Shown here piece after piece: positions 25,965 through 35,472 of a stretch of 64,000 nt of DNA. The DNA lies in NCBI GenBank assembly GCA_023336205.1, contig JALQCR010000028.1:24184-88183 (forward strand), read 5' to 3'. The notes below the pieces were generated by a model that did not search any database, was not told where the DNA came from, and was given only the letters and a program-made list of their open reading frames with translations. How positions within the stretch are numbered: position 1 is the stretch's first letter; each line of letters starts with the position of its first letter. Source of the DNA: Pseudanabaena sp. Salubria-1 (lineage in GTDB: Bacteria > Cyanobacteriota > Cyanobacteriia > Pseudanabaenales > Pseudanabaenaceae). The position numbers and the translations under genes are program-made.

Positions 25965-26123
25965 ATGAGTCTGTCATTAAGCAATAAGTACATCAGCAAA
26001 GATTTACAACATTACCTAGAACTATTGCAGGTCTTGGTGGGTCGCAATCTCAAGGTGCGCTATCGCGGTTCCTTTTTGGGTATCTATTGGTCACTGCTCA
26101 ATCCTTTGGTTTTGATTTCCTGA
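25965..26123 (+). pseudogene. Wzm permease 5' fragment (duplication remnant)
   Basis: Fifty-two codons almost identical to the start of the permease at 21353, including ~27 matching upstream bases (GAGGTATTGACTCCTGATG), ending in LLNPLVLIS and a TGA where homology stops. It marks the right junction of the duplicated block and is convergent with the wecB-like gene 37 bases away. Confidence 0.85.
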
Positions 26124-26160
26124 AAGTATAAGGAATAGACGACGCGAAATCGCCCATTCC

Positions 26161-27267
26161 TTATTTTAATGTTTTTAGAATTTTCGTTGAGGCTGTACCA
26201 TCACCATATAACTGATTAGTGTCTAATGGCGAAGGCTGATGAATTTGATGATGCAGTTTTTGTAAGATTTTAGAACTAGTTGAATCAGGGGAAATTAAGC
26301 AATTCCATCCTGATTCAACTAGTTCTACCCATTCGGTTTGATCACGCAGAGTTGCACAGGGAACTTGGTAGAAGTAAGCTTCTTTCTGAATGCCGCCAGA
26401 ATCAGTAACAATCATTTTGGCATTTTTCTCTAGCATGATTATGTCGTAATAACCAACTGGTTCAATCAAGCATAATGTTTTAGGGATTTTATCTAACAAT
26501 TGCATGTCTTCTAGGATTTTTTTAGTGCGTGGGTGTAGGGGTAAAACAACTGTAATTTCTTGGCTAAACTCACTTAAAGATTTAAAAATTGCTGTCAAGC
26601 GATCGCAGTTATCAGTATTTTCAGCACGATGGATCGTACTTAAAACATATTGTTGGGGTTTTAGGTTTAAACTGTCGAGAATGTGACTGGCTAATTCTGC
26701 TCTCTGTACATAGTAAAGAGATGCATCGTACATGACATCTCCGACAAGATGCACAAGATTTCTAGAAATACCTTCTTGATATAAATTTTGGTTAGCAGTT
26801 GTAGTGGGTGTAAATAATAAATTTGCTGCGTGATCGGTTAATACTCGATTAACTTCTTCAGGCATTCGTCGATTAAAAGATCTTAATCCAGCTTCTACGT
26901 GAGCAATGGGAATATGTAATTTCGTGGCTGCGATCGCCCCCGCTAAAGTCGAATTTGTATCTCCATAGACTAATACCCAATCTGGCTTCTCAGTAATTAA
27001 AACTTGCTCGATCGCTTCTAGCATTTTGCCAGTCTGTGCGCCATGACTTGCTGAACCAATACCAAGATGATAATCAGGTTTGGGAATATCTAGTTCCGTA
27101 AAAAACACATCGGACATATTCTGATCATAGTGTTGTCCTGTATGTACGAGAACCTCTGTAATATGATCTAGCGATCTCGCTATTCGAGAAACGGCGGCGG
27201 CTTTAATAAACTGAGGTCTTGCTCCTACAATAGTTAATATTTTCAGTTGAGAGTTTGGCATATTCAT
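26161..27267 (-). CDS. wecB: UDP-N-acetylglucosamine 2-epimerase (non-hydrolysing)
   Basis: Interconverts UDP-GlcNAc and UDP-ManNAc to supply ManNAc-type sugars to surface glycans. The GT-B-like fold is seen in VGARPQFIKAAAVSR at the N-terminus, GQHYDQNMSDVFFTELDIP (about residues 43-61), HVEAGLRSFNRRMPEEVNR (about 122-140) and TDSGGIQKEAYFYQVPC (about 288-304). All are characteristic of the non-hydrolysing epimerase. The 368 residues are normal. It lies last in a minus-strand run with GT4 and asnB. ManNAcA formation would need a dehydrogenase that is not in this window. Confidence 0.93.
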   Translation of the reverse strand: MNMPNSQLKILTIVGARPQFIKAAAVSRIARSLDHITEVLVHTGQHYDQNMSDVFFTELDIPKPDYHLGIGSASHGAQTGKMLEAIEQVLITEKPDWVLVYGDTNSTLAGAIAATKLHIPIAHVEAGLRSFNRRMPEEVNRVLTDHAANLLFTPTTTANQNLYQEGISRNLVHLVGDVMYDASLYYVQRAELASHILDSLNLKPQQYVLSTIHRAENTDNCDRLTAIFKSLSEFSQEITVVLPLHPRTKKILEDMQLLDKIPKTLCLIEPVGYYDIIMLEKNAKMIVTDSGGIQKEAYFYQVPCATLRDQTEWVELVESGWNCLISPDSTSSKILQKLHHQIHQPSPLDTNQLYGDGTASTKILKTLK

Positions 27268-27333
27268 TAAGTTTTAACAATTCAGGTGTTGATGGAAAGT
27301 TTGCCAAAATGGCAAACAATTAACTAATCGTTT

Positions 27334-28494
27334 TTATAATTGCTGCATACGCTGAAGAATCTTGTCGGCTATTGCTTCCCATGTAAAGTATTCTTCTGCA
27401 TAGCCACGAGCCATTTCTCCCATAAGCGCTAATTTTTGTGAATCTGCAATCATCAAGATCGCTTGCTTGGCTAAATCCTGATAGTTGCCATTTTCATGGA
27501 GAGTGATAAAACCTGTGGATTTTAACTCGCGGACACCACGAAAATTGGAAGATAAAATTGGTCTACCTGAGGCTGCATAAGCATAGAGCTTAATGGGCGA
27601 AAATCCAATGTTAGAAAATTCCATTAAAGGCAAGAGAGCGATGTCAAAACAGTTAATGTATTCATTGGACTGCTCATAGGGAACTTCATTCATGAAAGTT
27701 ACATAGGGTCGATTGGAGTAAGTTTCTTTTAGGTAGCCCAGATGCCTCCCACTACCTACCACCAACAATCTTACATAGGGATATGCTTCATAAATGATTG
27801 GCATCGCTTGAATGGCGAGTTCGGCTCCTTTCCATCGTTCCAGATCACCAATCAAACCCAAATAAAAATAATTAGGCTCTAGTCCATACTTTTGCAAAAT
27901 CTCTTGTCTAGGCAAAGGATAAAAGATTTTAGGGTCAGTGCCATTGCCGACTACTAATATTTTTGCAGTTGGTAAACTATGTTCAACTAGTTTTTCTTTG
28001 ATCCCATCCACAACCGCGATCACAAAGGTGGCTAACTTAGCATCCAGTAATTGCAATTGCTTAATCAGATTTAGCCAAGGACGGGCTACACCCATCTGTA
28101 CTAATTCATCGGCAAACCAGCCATTCTGTTCGGTAACAATTTGGCGAAACCCCTTGAGGCGTAAAGTCGCGATCGCTAAGGATGAAATCACACTGCTTCT
28201 CAAATAGACCCAATCATATTGATCGGCTCTTTGCCAAAGGATTGTAAAAATTTGGGCGAGGCTATTTAGGCTGGTCTTACCAATAGGAATTCTGCGGGTT
28301 AACGATGGCGTAAAGGTAACACGATCAAAAAATTTGTCAGCGATTGCTTGATTTTTTTGAGGATCATCGGTACTTGGAACAATTGCATCAACGAGATGTC
28401 CTGCACGGCGAAACTCTTTAGCGATCGAGGTGAAATGAACTGTTCCCCCATTCGGCAGCGATAGGTTTAAGGTAGAAATCATCAAAATTTTCAT
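27334..28494 (-). CDS. Family 4 glycosyltransferase
   Basis: A retaining GT-B sugar transferase. The N-terminus MKILMISTLNLSLPNGGTVH is the typical opening with a glycine-rich acceptor loop. The C-terminal half holds YLGLIGDLERWKGAELAIQA (about residues 215-234) and the donor-binding ALLPLMEFSNIGFSPIKLYA with YAASGRPILSS. The ATG at 28494 is preferred to one eight codons upstream, because that would overlap asnB. It most likely adds a sugar to the locus polysaccharide; donor unknown. Confidence 0.88.
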   Translation of the reverse strand: MKILMISTLNLSLPNGGTVHFTSIAKEFRRAGHLVDAIVPSTDDPQKNQAIADKFFDRVTFTPSLTRRIPIGKTSLNSLAQIFTILWQRADQYDWVYLRSSVISSLAIATLRLKGFRQIVTEQNGWFADELVQMGVARPWLNLIKQLQLLDAKLATFVIAVVDGIKEKLVEHSLPTAKILVVGNGTDPKIFYPLPRQEILQKYGLEPNYFYLGLIGDLERWKGAELAIQAMPIIYEAYPYVRLLVVGSGRHLGYLKETYSNRPYVTFMNEVPYEQSNEYINCFDIALLPLMEFSNIGFSPIKLYAYAASGRPILSSNFRGVRELKSTGFITLHENGNYQDLAKQAILMIADSQKLALMGEMARGYAEEYFTWEAIADKILQRMQQL

Positions 28495-28501
28495 AGGTGC
28501 T

Positions 28502-30409
28502 TTATGCTTGAACCTCAAACACCTTGATCCATCGACTAAGGCTGATCACACGCCAGATAACACCCTGCATTCCCTTTCCATTCATGGTGGCTTGAAAAAT
28601 TTGCTGCACAAGATTGGGGTGTAACCATTTTTCTAATATGGTTATGGCATCTTGCAACTCTAGCGCAAAGCGATCGCTCAGATCATGGCGCATCCATTGC
28701 AACTCAGGAGTCACAAAGCCCATTTTGTCCTGACGGGTACGGATTGGTTCAGGCAAAATGCCACGCATAGCTTCTCGTAAAACGGCTTTAGTTTGTCCTT
28801 GTTGGATCTTGAGTGTATCGTCAAGGGAATAGGCAAATTCCACCAGACGATAATCTAAAAATGGGACACGGGACTCGACTGAATGAGCCATTGAGTTACG
28901 ATCTTCCCAATGTAAAAGCATCGGCAAACTAGTAGCAGTCATTTGTATATGGGAGAGTGTATGAATTGACTGGGGCGGGGCAAGGGCTAATTTAGCACTC
29001 GACTGCGGATCAACTCCTAGCGATCGCAGATAGGTAGCATTTAGCCAATTAGGAACTGCTGTTTCTGAACCATAGCCGAGTAGACGACGTAATGGTTGAC
29101 GTAACCATGGGGGTAATAGTGGCTCAATCATCCGTTGAATTTCCGTCACATTTTGGTAACGCCGACAGGTAATAATTTCACGCAATAATTTATCTAACTG
29201 CCAGCTACTGAGTAAATGTGAGAATAGAGCTGCATAGAATTTGGTGTAGCCACCGAGTAATTCATCGGCTCCCTGTCCATCCAGCATGACCTTGACATCT
29301 GATAAGCTAGCCTGTCGAAATATACACCACTGAGCGAATATACTAGTTGATCCAAAAGGTTCATCTTGTTGCCAAGTCAAGCGATCAAGTTCTCCAAATA
29401 ATTCGTGAGGATCGGGAAATATAAAATGAGGCTGTACCTGAGTCTGGTCGATCGCCATTTTGATGTATGACCGCTCATCGTATCTCAGGTCGTCAAAACA
29501 AGAAGAAAAAGTTTGAAAAGGGATATTGCTAGATGATTCGCGCCTTAGGCGATCGCTGACACAGACAATTGAGGTGGAATCTAGCCCCCCCGATAAACAA
29601 GAGCCAATGGTGACATCGGCTCGCAAGCGTAGTTTTACGGAATCTCGCAGTAAGTCTTGCAGTTTTTGTTTGGCATCGGACATGGAAATTTTGTGCTGTG
29701 GTGACGGTAATTGATACCACTGTTTAACAATCGGCTCGCCAAAATTTTCAGCTTGGCGATCGCAATTAAGTATCAGATATTCACCACCGCGCAACTGCCA
29801 AACCCCTGCAAACATCGTCTCCCTAGTATGATCGAGCATCCCATAGGCGAGAAAGTCATAACAGCGTTGGGGATTGGCTTGTGCTTGCCAGTGTGGTAGT
29901 TTGGTAAACTGCTTAATTTCGGAGGCGAAGGCGATCATATTGGGCGATTGCTCCCATATATATAGTGGCTTCACACCAAAGCGATCGCGAGCAGCCCACA
30001 ACACTTTTTTATCACTGTCCCATAATAAAAAAGCAAACATACCATTAAAGCGATCAAGACAGGCATATCCCCATTCTTGATATGCTGCCAAAATCATTTC
30101 TGTATCGGAATGACTACGAAATTGATATCCGAGATTCACAAGTTCAGCAGTCAATTCCAGATAGTTATAAATTTCCCCATTATACACTAGCCAACATTGT
30201 TGATCATGGCTAGGCATCGGTTGATGACCCGCCGATGACAAATCAATAATCGATAGTCTCCGATGCCCCAAGCCCAAACCATAGGCATCATCAAAATAGT
30301 AACCACTATCATCAGGTCCTCGGTGGGCAATAACTTGTGTAAAAGACTGTAAAAGCGATCGCTCTACAGATGTTTGATCTCGATTCCAGATTCCACTGAT
30401 GCCGCACAT
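28502..30409 (-). CDS. asnB: Asparagine synthase (glutamine-hydrolysing)
   Basis: Class II glutamine amidotransferase fused to an ATP-pyrophosphatase synthetase. The start was set at 30409 so that the catalytic cysteine becomes residue 2 (MCGISGIWNRDQ), which the N-terminal nucleophile mechanism needs; an upstream ATG at 30460 would bury it. Other motifs are IAHRGPDDSGYY, GHRRLSIIDLS, VYNGEIYNY and the synthetase P-loop SCLSGGLDSTS (about residues 257-267). In glycan loci AsnB-like enzymes often amidate a sugar acid or peptide rather than serve bulk asparagine synthesis; that role here is inferred. Confidence 0.93.
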   Translation of the reverse strand: MCGISGIWNRDQTSVERSLLQSFTQVIAHRGPDDSGYYFDDAYGLGLGHRRLSIIDLSSAGHQPMPSHDQQCWLVYNGEIYNYLELTAELVNLGYQFRSHSDTEMILAAYQEWGYACLDRFNGMFAFLLWDSDKKVLWAARDRFGVKPLYIWEQSPNMIAFASEIKQFTKLPHWQAQANPQRCYDFLAYGMLDHTRETMFAGVWQLRGGEYLILNCDRQAENFGEPIVKQWYQLPSPQHKISMSDAKQKLQDLLRDSVKLRLRADVTIGSCLSGGLDSTSIVCVSDRLRRESSSNIPFQTFSSCFDDLRYDERSYIKMAIDQTQVQPHFIFPDPHELFGELDRLTWQQDEPFGSTSIFAQWCIFRQASLSDVKVMLDGQGADELLGGYTKFYAALFSHLLSSWQLDKLLREIITCRRYQNVTEIQRMIEPLLPPWLRQPLRRLLGYGSETAVPNWLNATYLRSLGVDPQSSAKLALAPPQSIHTLSHIQMTATSLPMLLHWEDRNSMAHSVESRVPFLDYRLVEFAYSLDDTLKIQQGQTKAVLREAMRGILPEPIRTRQDKMGFVTPELQWMRHDLSDRFALELQDAITILEKWLHPNLVQQIFQATMNGKGMQGVIWRVISLSRWIKVFEVQA

Positions 30410-30465
30410 TAAATATTTTGATTTTATGTTGTTAATAAAAGCGAAAAAACAAGTTAGCAATAACT

Positions 30466-31230
30466 TTAACTAACTTTTCGGGCAACAAACCAATAGTTTT
30501 GGCATATTCCTGAAAACATGCGCGAAAGCATATCGTCCACAGTATTGTAGATTTTTGCTAATTGCGTGGAGTTTGAGATTTTAGACGGTAAATTACCAAG
30601 CCAATTTCGAGGTAAGAAGCCATAAGCCCGCAAATCTAATACATCTAAGCCTGACTGTTGACAGAGAGCATAGATATCTTTAGGTGTATAGCGATACTGA
30701 TGATGAAATTTATGAGGAATTAATCCTGCGATCATCTCGATCCAACTAAACTTGTTAGGTAAGTGATAGCAAATAAAATACCCTCCAAGCTTCAGGATGC
30801 GGAAACATTCCTTTAGACTCTCTACTTCATTACCACCTGTTTCACGCACATGTTCTAAAACCCCTACTGACAAAACCGCCTCAAAGGTACTATCTCGATA
30901 GGGCAATGTAACTGGCTCTCTGTCATTACCTTGAATGAAGTGATAATCACTATCCTGCAAGCGCTTTAAAGACGGACAAGAACTAAAAGCAAACCCTGAA
31001 GCCTTGTAGTCTAATTGAAGCAAGAAATAAGAGCAATGTCCGTTACCACATCCCCAGTCCAAAATATTCTCCCCTATTTCAACGTAACGTAGTAACAAAT
31101 TATAAAGGTGTTTATATTGATAGGCACTGATTAAGCTTTTGAACTGAAGAAGTTGATAATTTGGATTTTCAGTTTGCAAATTCACAAGTTCTGCCAAAAT
31201 TGCGTGTATTTTTTGCTCGATTACTTTCAT
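30466..31230 (-). CDS. Class I SAM-dependent methyltransferase
   Basis: The 254 residues hold a Rossmann methyltransferase core, with SAM motif I ENILDWGCGNGHCSYFL (about residues 53-69), the acidic motif II region and AVLSVGVLEHVRETGGNEVE, then FRILKLGGYFICYHLPNK, typical of the Methyltransf_11 group. It may methylate a sugar or chain terminus of the polysaccharide. An internally deleted copy lies at 19493-19717. The IS30 element sits about 60 bases upstream of its start, so its promoter may have been affected. Confidence 0.88.
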   Translation of the reverse strand: MKVIEQKIHAILAELVNLQTENPNYQLLQFKSLISAYQYKHLYNLLLRYVEIGENILDWGCGNGHCSYFLLQLDYKASGFAFSSCPSLKRLQDSDYHFIQGNDREPVTLPYRDSTFEAVLSVGVLEHVRETGGNEVESLKECFRILKLGGYFICYHLPNKFSWIEMIAGLIPHKFHHQYRYTPKDIYALCQQSGLDVLDLRAYGFLPRNWLGNLPSKISNSTQLAKIYNTVDDMLSRMFSGICQNYWFVARKVS

Positions 31231-31290
31231 TTATTTTTGAGCACGATTCTAATTCCACTGATTGCATACAGGAGGTATGCTGATAGACTC

Positions 31291-32376
31291 GCCAATTCAA
31301 GGATGAAATGCAACGGGTTCTGATGAAGCAAAGAATACTTCGTAAGGAGTACGATAGTCAAGTGATTTTCTGGGTCTGTGATTGATCAAATTCACTGCCT
31401 TCTGAAAGTCCTCTTCTTTCACGATTTTAAAGTTTGTACTTTTGGGATAGAACTCTCTAATTAATCCATTGGTGTGTTCATTCAATCCACGTTCCCATGA
31501 ATGATATGGATTCGCAAAGAAGGTCTCTAGTTTCAATCTTTCAGATAGCTTCTCATGCCCACAGAATTCTCTTCCATTATCAAAGGTCATTGTCTTTCGA
31601 GATGTTGATTCTATAGGCTCAAATAGATTGAATGTCACTCTGTTTATCTCATCCATCGTCTTGTTCTTAGCTAGTCCAGCAAGTAAATACTTCGATGCTT
31701 TATCAACATGCGTAACTACGATACCTGTGTGGTTGCACCCGATTACCGTATCACTTTCCCAATGTCCAATCTCTGTTTTTAAATCTGCAATCTTCGGTCG
31801 ATTCTCTATCCCTACCCTATTGGGAATGCCACCTCGCTTCTGATGGCGACCTTTGCGCCTTCGTTGCTTTTGCTTCTGCCTCAGATATTGTTGATATATT
31901 CCCATCTCTTGATGGTTTGCATAGATCATCAGATAAATCGTCTCATAGCTGATTTTACCTAGCCCCTCCCTTTCCATTCTCCCTGCTAGTTGCTCTGGGC
32001 TGTGGTGTTGCTCTAACCGTTGTTTGACTTCGGCGATCGTCTCAGCACTGATGCTCTGAAATCTTACCTTTGCTTGTTTCCGTCTTGCTTTCATCAGGGC
32101 AACCGCAGTATCTGGCAAATAGCCAATCTGTCGCTCGTCTGTATTGCGCGATAACTCTCTTGAAATCGTACTTTTGTTTCGCTTCAAGCGACGACCTATC
32201 TCTGATACAGATAATTGCTCAATTACTCTTAGTTTATACAGTTCACTTCTTTCTGTGGTGGTAAGATGGACAAAGCTCATGAGGGTATCCTAATTATTGT
32301 GATTAATATCAGAATATCCTTATGAGTCCCTTTACGCAAAGATCTCTAGGTGTTGCATTTCATCCTTGAATTGGCG
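31291..32376 (-). mobile_element. IS30 family insertion sequence, apparently complete
   Basis: A 1086-bp element with perfect 25-bp terminal inverted repeats (31291-31315 and 32352-32376, beginning CGCCAATTCAAGGATG). A possible 2-bp target duplication CT is visible. It contains one intact transposase and lies between a methyltransferase and a glycosyltransferase gene without breaking either. Confidence 0.92.
31297..32280 (-). CDS. IS30 family transposase
   Basis: A DDE transposase of 327 residues. The N-terminal helix-turn-helix region (LTTTERSELYKLRVIEQLSV, then IGRRLKRNKSTISREL) is typical of IS30. The catalytic triad is visible in GHWESDTVIG (first D), MTFDNGREF (second D) and the glutamate in NEHTNGLIREFYPK. 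The frame is uninterrupted and stops inside the terminal repeat, so the element may still be active. Confidence 0.95.
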   Translation of the reverse strand: MSFVHLTTTERSELYKLRVIEQLSVSEIGRRLKRNKSTISRELSRNTDERQIGYLPDTAVALMKARRKQAKVRFQSISAETIAEVKQRLEQHHSPEQLAGRMEREGLGKISYETIYLMIYANHQEMGIYQQYLRQKQKQRRRKGRHQKRGGIPNRVGIENRPKIADLKTEIGHWESDTVIGCNHTGIVVTHVDKASKYLLAGLAKNKTMDEINRVTFNLFEPIESTSRKTMTFDNGREFCGHEKLSERLKLETFFANPYHSWERGLNEHTNGLIREFYPKSTNFKIVKEEDFQKAVNLINHRPRKSLDYRTPYEVFFASSEPVAFHP

Positions 32377-32511
32377 CTTTATCCTTTTTAGATTGACAGA
32401 AATGTTGCTAAACATATTTGTTACTACATTGTTTCTTAATGATGGTGAGCACTGGTCAGCTAATGAAGGATGGGCTCAGCTTTAGCTGACTAATGTCATA
32501 TATTCATTGTC

Positions 32512-33471
32512 TTATATTTTTTTTAGGGATTTTAATTTGCTTTTTAAGAAATTCAATTTCTTGATCAATTTACCTTTTAGCGTCTTATTTCTTAAGGTTA
32601 ACTCTCTCATCTCCTTGCCACCAAATACATGCTCAAATGTATATTCATCAGCAGTGCGATCGCGGACTAAAAAAGATGGATGACAAATTTCGCCAATATC
32701 TTGGACTGGGATATTAGCAAACTTTGATTCCCCTGCAATATGAGTTCCATCACTACGACAACCAATATTTGAGACTAAGTTGACATTTGGCACTACTGCT
32801 AGACCACTATTTTGCCAGCAGGTAAAAGCCCAAGGATAAGCCCAAGAATTAGGCTGACCTAACTTATCTAATTTCTCAAAGATCTCACACCAATACTTTA
32901 TCTCTAATTCACTATCTAAAATACTGCTTAAATAATGACCATCTCTAACTGTTTGCCAATTCGATAAATCATGGTCGTAGTGTTGCCAAGCGCGCCGCCA
33001 ACTTGCCCAGCCCCAGCAGTGTCCATAGTTAGAGAAATAATAGCTTCCATTGCCGTGCCATTGTCCATCTTGGAAGTTATCGCCGCTAATACACCAAATT
33101 CTTTCGTCTTTACGGTAATGTTCTAATAACTGTTGACAATATCTAAAAAATGAAGGATGTGGTAAGCAGTCATCTTCTAGGATAATTGCTTCTTCGACAT
33201 TTTCAAATACCCAGTTGATTCCACTTGATACTCTTTGGCGGCATCCTAAATTAGTATCAGCATAATTAGTTAGAACTATACAATCCCAATCTACTTGTTG
33301 AATGATATGCCTTGCTTGTTCACATTTTTGATATTCTTCAGGAAATCTAGCCCCATCAGCAATTACAAAAAGTTGTTCAGGTTGAGCTTGTCGAATAGCA
33401 TTAAAAACTATTTGAGACAAATCTGGGCGATTGAAGATAATTAAAGCTACGGGGGTGATTAGCCTAGTCAT
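32512..33471 (-). CDS. GT-A type glycosyltransferase
   Basis: The 319 residues open with PVALIIFNRPDLSQIVFNAI and FVIADGARFPEE, and carry a DxD-like metal site in AIILEDDCLPHPSFF (about residues 94-108) followed by CISGDNFQDG and CWGWASWRRAW. This resembles the GNT-I/HlpA-like branch of GT-A transferases found in O-antigen and capsule clusters. No membrane anchor is seen. It probably acts on the locus glycan. A methyltransferase-like gene lies 15 bases upstream in the same direction. Confidence 0.8.
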   Translation of the reverse strand: MTRLITPVALIIFNRPDLSQIVFNAIRQAQPEQLFVIADGARFPEEYQKCEQARHIIQQVDWDCIVLTNYADTNLGCRQRVSSGINWVFENVEEAIILEDDCLPHPSFFRYCQQLLEHYRKDERIWCISGDNFQDGQWHGNGSYYFSNYGHCWGWASWRRAWQHYDHDLSNWQTVRDGHYLSSILDSELEIKYWCEIFEKLDKLGQPNSWAYPWAFTCWQNSGLAVVPNVNLVSNIGCRSDGTHIAGESKFANIPVQDIGEICHPSFLVRDRTADEYTFEHVFGGKEMRELTLRNKTLKGKLIKKLNFLKSKLKSLKKI

Positions 33472-33486
33472 AATTTAAATTAACTC

Positions 33487-34074
33487 TTATTTAATCCCAT
33501 CAATGATTAAAGAGGTATAAGTTAGTTTTTCTTTATTGCGTATGTCGTAACGCTTAGATCTTATAACATGTCCATCGTTCGATGACCACTCTTGAAAATG
33601 AAACACTCCTTGCTCATCCCAGTATTCAAGCAATTCAACCTGAAACCCAGCTTCTTGCATAAGTGAGGAAAGTAGTTTGTAAGTGTAGAGGAGCTTGTGA
33701 TCTTCAGCACCAGATCCAGTTCCATTAGGTCGAACATATTCTATATACTCAGAATCGGGATGATATCCATCAGGGACTGCAATCCTTAATCTTCCTCCAC
33801 AACGTAGAAATTCAAAACAATTTTTTATGGCTTCTGCTGATTCTTCCAGAGTAAGATGCTCCCAGACGTGTTCTGCTAGAAATATTGCTCGCGTATTTGG
33901 TCGCCAGTATTTGGCGAAGCTTTCTCTCTTAGTTATGTCAAGAGTATCTTTATCAGTTATCAAACACCCTGACACAGGAATATGTGCTGAGCCAATAATA
34001 ATTTTTTTGGCAATTGATGACAGGTAGTACCGCTTTGCTTTTCGGAGAGAATTTGTTAAAAGATTTAGAATCAT
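33487..34074 (-). CDS. Predicted SAM-dependent methyltransferase (COG4627-like)
   Basis: A short, 195-residue protein with an incomplete Rossmann core: the usual glycine-rich motif I is reduced to KIIIGSAHIPVSGCLITD, while FLAEHVWEHLTLEESAEAIK and FEFLRCGGRLRIAVPDGYHP match the post-I regions of Methyltransf_11 proteins. This pattern is typical of the small methyltransferase-like proteins in glycan clusters. Whether it binds SAM is uncertain from the divergent motif I. Confidence 0.7.
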   Translation of the reverse strand: MILNLLTNSLRKAKRYYLSSIAKKIIIGSAHIPVSGCLITDKDTLDITKRESFAKYWRPNTRAIFLAEHVWEHLTLEESAEAIKNCFEFLRCGGRLRIAVPDGYHPDSEYIEYVRPNGTGSGAEDHKLLYTYKLLSSLMQEAGFQVELLEYWDEQGVFHFQEWSSNDGHVIRSKRYDIRNKEKLTYTSLIIDGIK

Positions 34075-34110
34075 AGATTTTTACTACTAGATTATGAAGT
34101 AAATGCAAAC

Positions 34111-35415
34111 CTAAACTGACAAATGGACTTGACTTGAATCAGCAGGTGCAATTTTAAATTTATAATCAACTAAAAAATTTCCCTGCATTGGCGGCGGCAA
34201 TTTACCTGTTCCATAAAAATCTCCCTCTTCGACCTCAAACAATCCAGCATTGAAAATCCAATCGGCGATGACTCCGTTGACTGTGCTGAAGAGGGTGAAT
34301 CCATATCTTCCAGATGTTAAAGGTAGTTTATTTATCTCTATAGCAACACGGATTGTATTGCTGTCTAAATCAGACAAATCTGAACCTATTACTTCTGTAC
34401 TAAGATTAGTAATTCTTTCTCCTATTTGATTGTCAATAGCTAACGCAATATTTAAATTGTTTAATTTTTTTTGGGTGTAATTTATAATTGAAAGCACTAT
34501 CTTTACATGCTGACCACTATAAAAACAGGTTACATTTTCCCAATCTTCATTTTGAAATTGTACTGAAGTAAATCTGATTTTACCATCACCTTTTCTGTCT
34601 TTTCTATCTCTGAGAGAAATTCTTGATAAACCAGTAGAGCAGTTGATATACTTGCTGACAACTTCTTGTGTTGTATCATCACTTAATGCCTGTCCTTGGT
34701 CTAACCAAATAGATCTTTGACATAAATTCTGAAGGGCTGCCATCTGATGACTAACGAATAATAATGTTCTACCTTCTTTCCCAACATCTTCCATTTTGCC
34801 TAAACACTTCTTCTGGAACTGAGCATCTCCTACGGCTAGTACTTCATCGACAATCAAAATCTCTGGTTCTAGATGTGCTGCCACAGCAAAAGCTAAGCGT
34901 ACATACATCCCTGAAGAATATCGCTTCACTGGAGTATCTAAAAACTTTTCTACTTCCGCAAAGGCAACTATTTCGTCAAATTTTTTCTTGATTTCTGATC
35001 TATCCATGCCCAAAATTGCGCCGTTGAGATAAATATTCTCGCGACCTGTTAATTCGGGATGAAAGCCAGTACCAACTTCTAAAAGACTGGCGACTCGACC
35101 TTTGATGGAGATTTTGCCTGAGGTAGGTTCGGTGATGCGGCTGAGGATTTTGAGGAGAGTGGATTTGCCTGCGCCATTACGTCCGATGATGCCAACGCGA
35201 TCGCCTTGCTTAATTTCAAATGACACATCTTTAAGCGCCCAAAACTCTTCACTAAGATCATCAGAATTTGCTTTGCGATCGCTGGTCAATCCCTGCCAAA
35301 GAGACTTTGCCCCATTAGAGAGCACATCGCGGAAAGACGTATAGCGTTCTTGCTTTTGGTGACCAATAATGTACTTTTTACTTAAATTTTCGACCCGAAT
35401 TACGACATCAGACAT
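34111..35415 (-). CDS. Polysaccharide ABC exporter ATPase with C-terminal glycan-binding domain (Wzt, long form)
   Basis: The ATPase domain spans about residues 1-240 (Walker A GIIGRNGAGKST, signature RYSSGMYVRLAFAVA, Walker B ILIVDEVLAVGD, FVSHQM). The C-terminal domain of about 180 residues is beta-rich (from ISLRDRKDRKGDG onward), as in Wzt proteins that recognise a chain-terminating group such as a methyl before export. No permease lies next to it; the only Wzm in the window (21353) has its own short ATPase. Together with methyltransferases in the same cluster, this fits chain-length control by methyl capping (inference). Confidence 0.92.
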   Translation of the reverse strand: MSDVVIRVENLSKKYIIGHQKQERYTSFRDVLSNGAKSLWQGLTSDRKANSDDLSEEFWALKDVSFEIKQGDRVGIIGRNGAGKSTLLKILSRITEPTSGKISIKGRVASLLEVGTGFHPELTGRENIYLNGAILGMDRSEIKKKFDEIVAFAEVEKFLDTPVKRYSSGMYVRLAFAVAAHLEPEILIVDEVLAVGDAQFQKKCLGKMEDVGKEGRTLLFVSHQMAALQNLCQRSIWLDQGQALSDDTTQEVVSKYINCSTGLSRISLRDRKDRKGDGKIRFTSVQFQNEDWENVTCFYSGQHVKIVLSIINYTQKKLNNLNIALAIDNQIGERITNLSTEVIGSDLSDLDSNTIRVAIEINKLPLTSGRYGFTLFSTVNGVIADWIFNAGLFEVEEGDFYGTGKLPPPMQGNFLVDYKFKIAPADSSQVHLSV

Positions 35416-35472
35416 TTTTAAGTTCTTAAATGGTATCGGTAAGAAGTGCTAATAGTATCATCGATATGAAAA

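Noticed and set aside
32377..32511. Gene or regulatory RNA between the IS30 element and the glycosyltransferase
   Set aside because: Only AT-rich DNA with no stable hairpin or coding frame that I can support.
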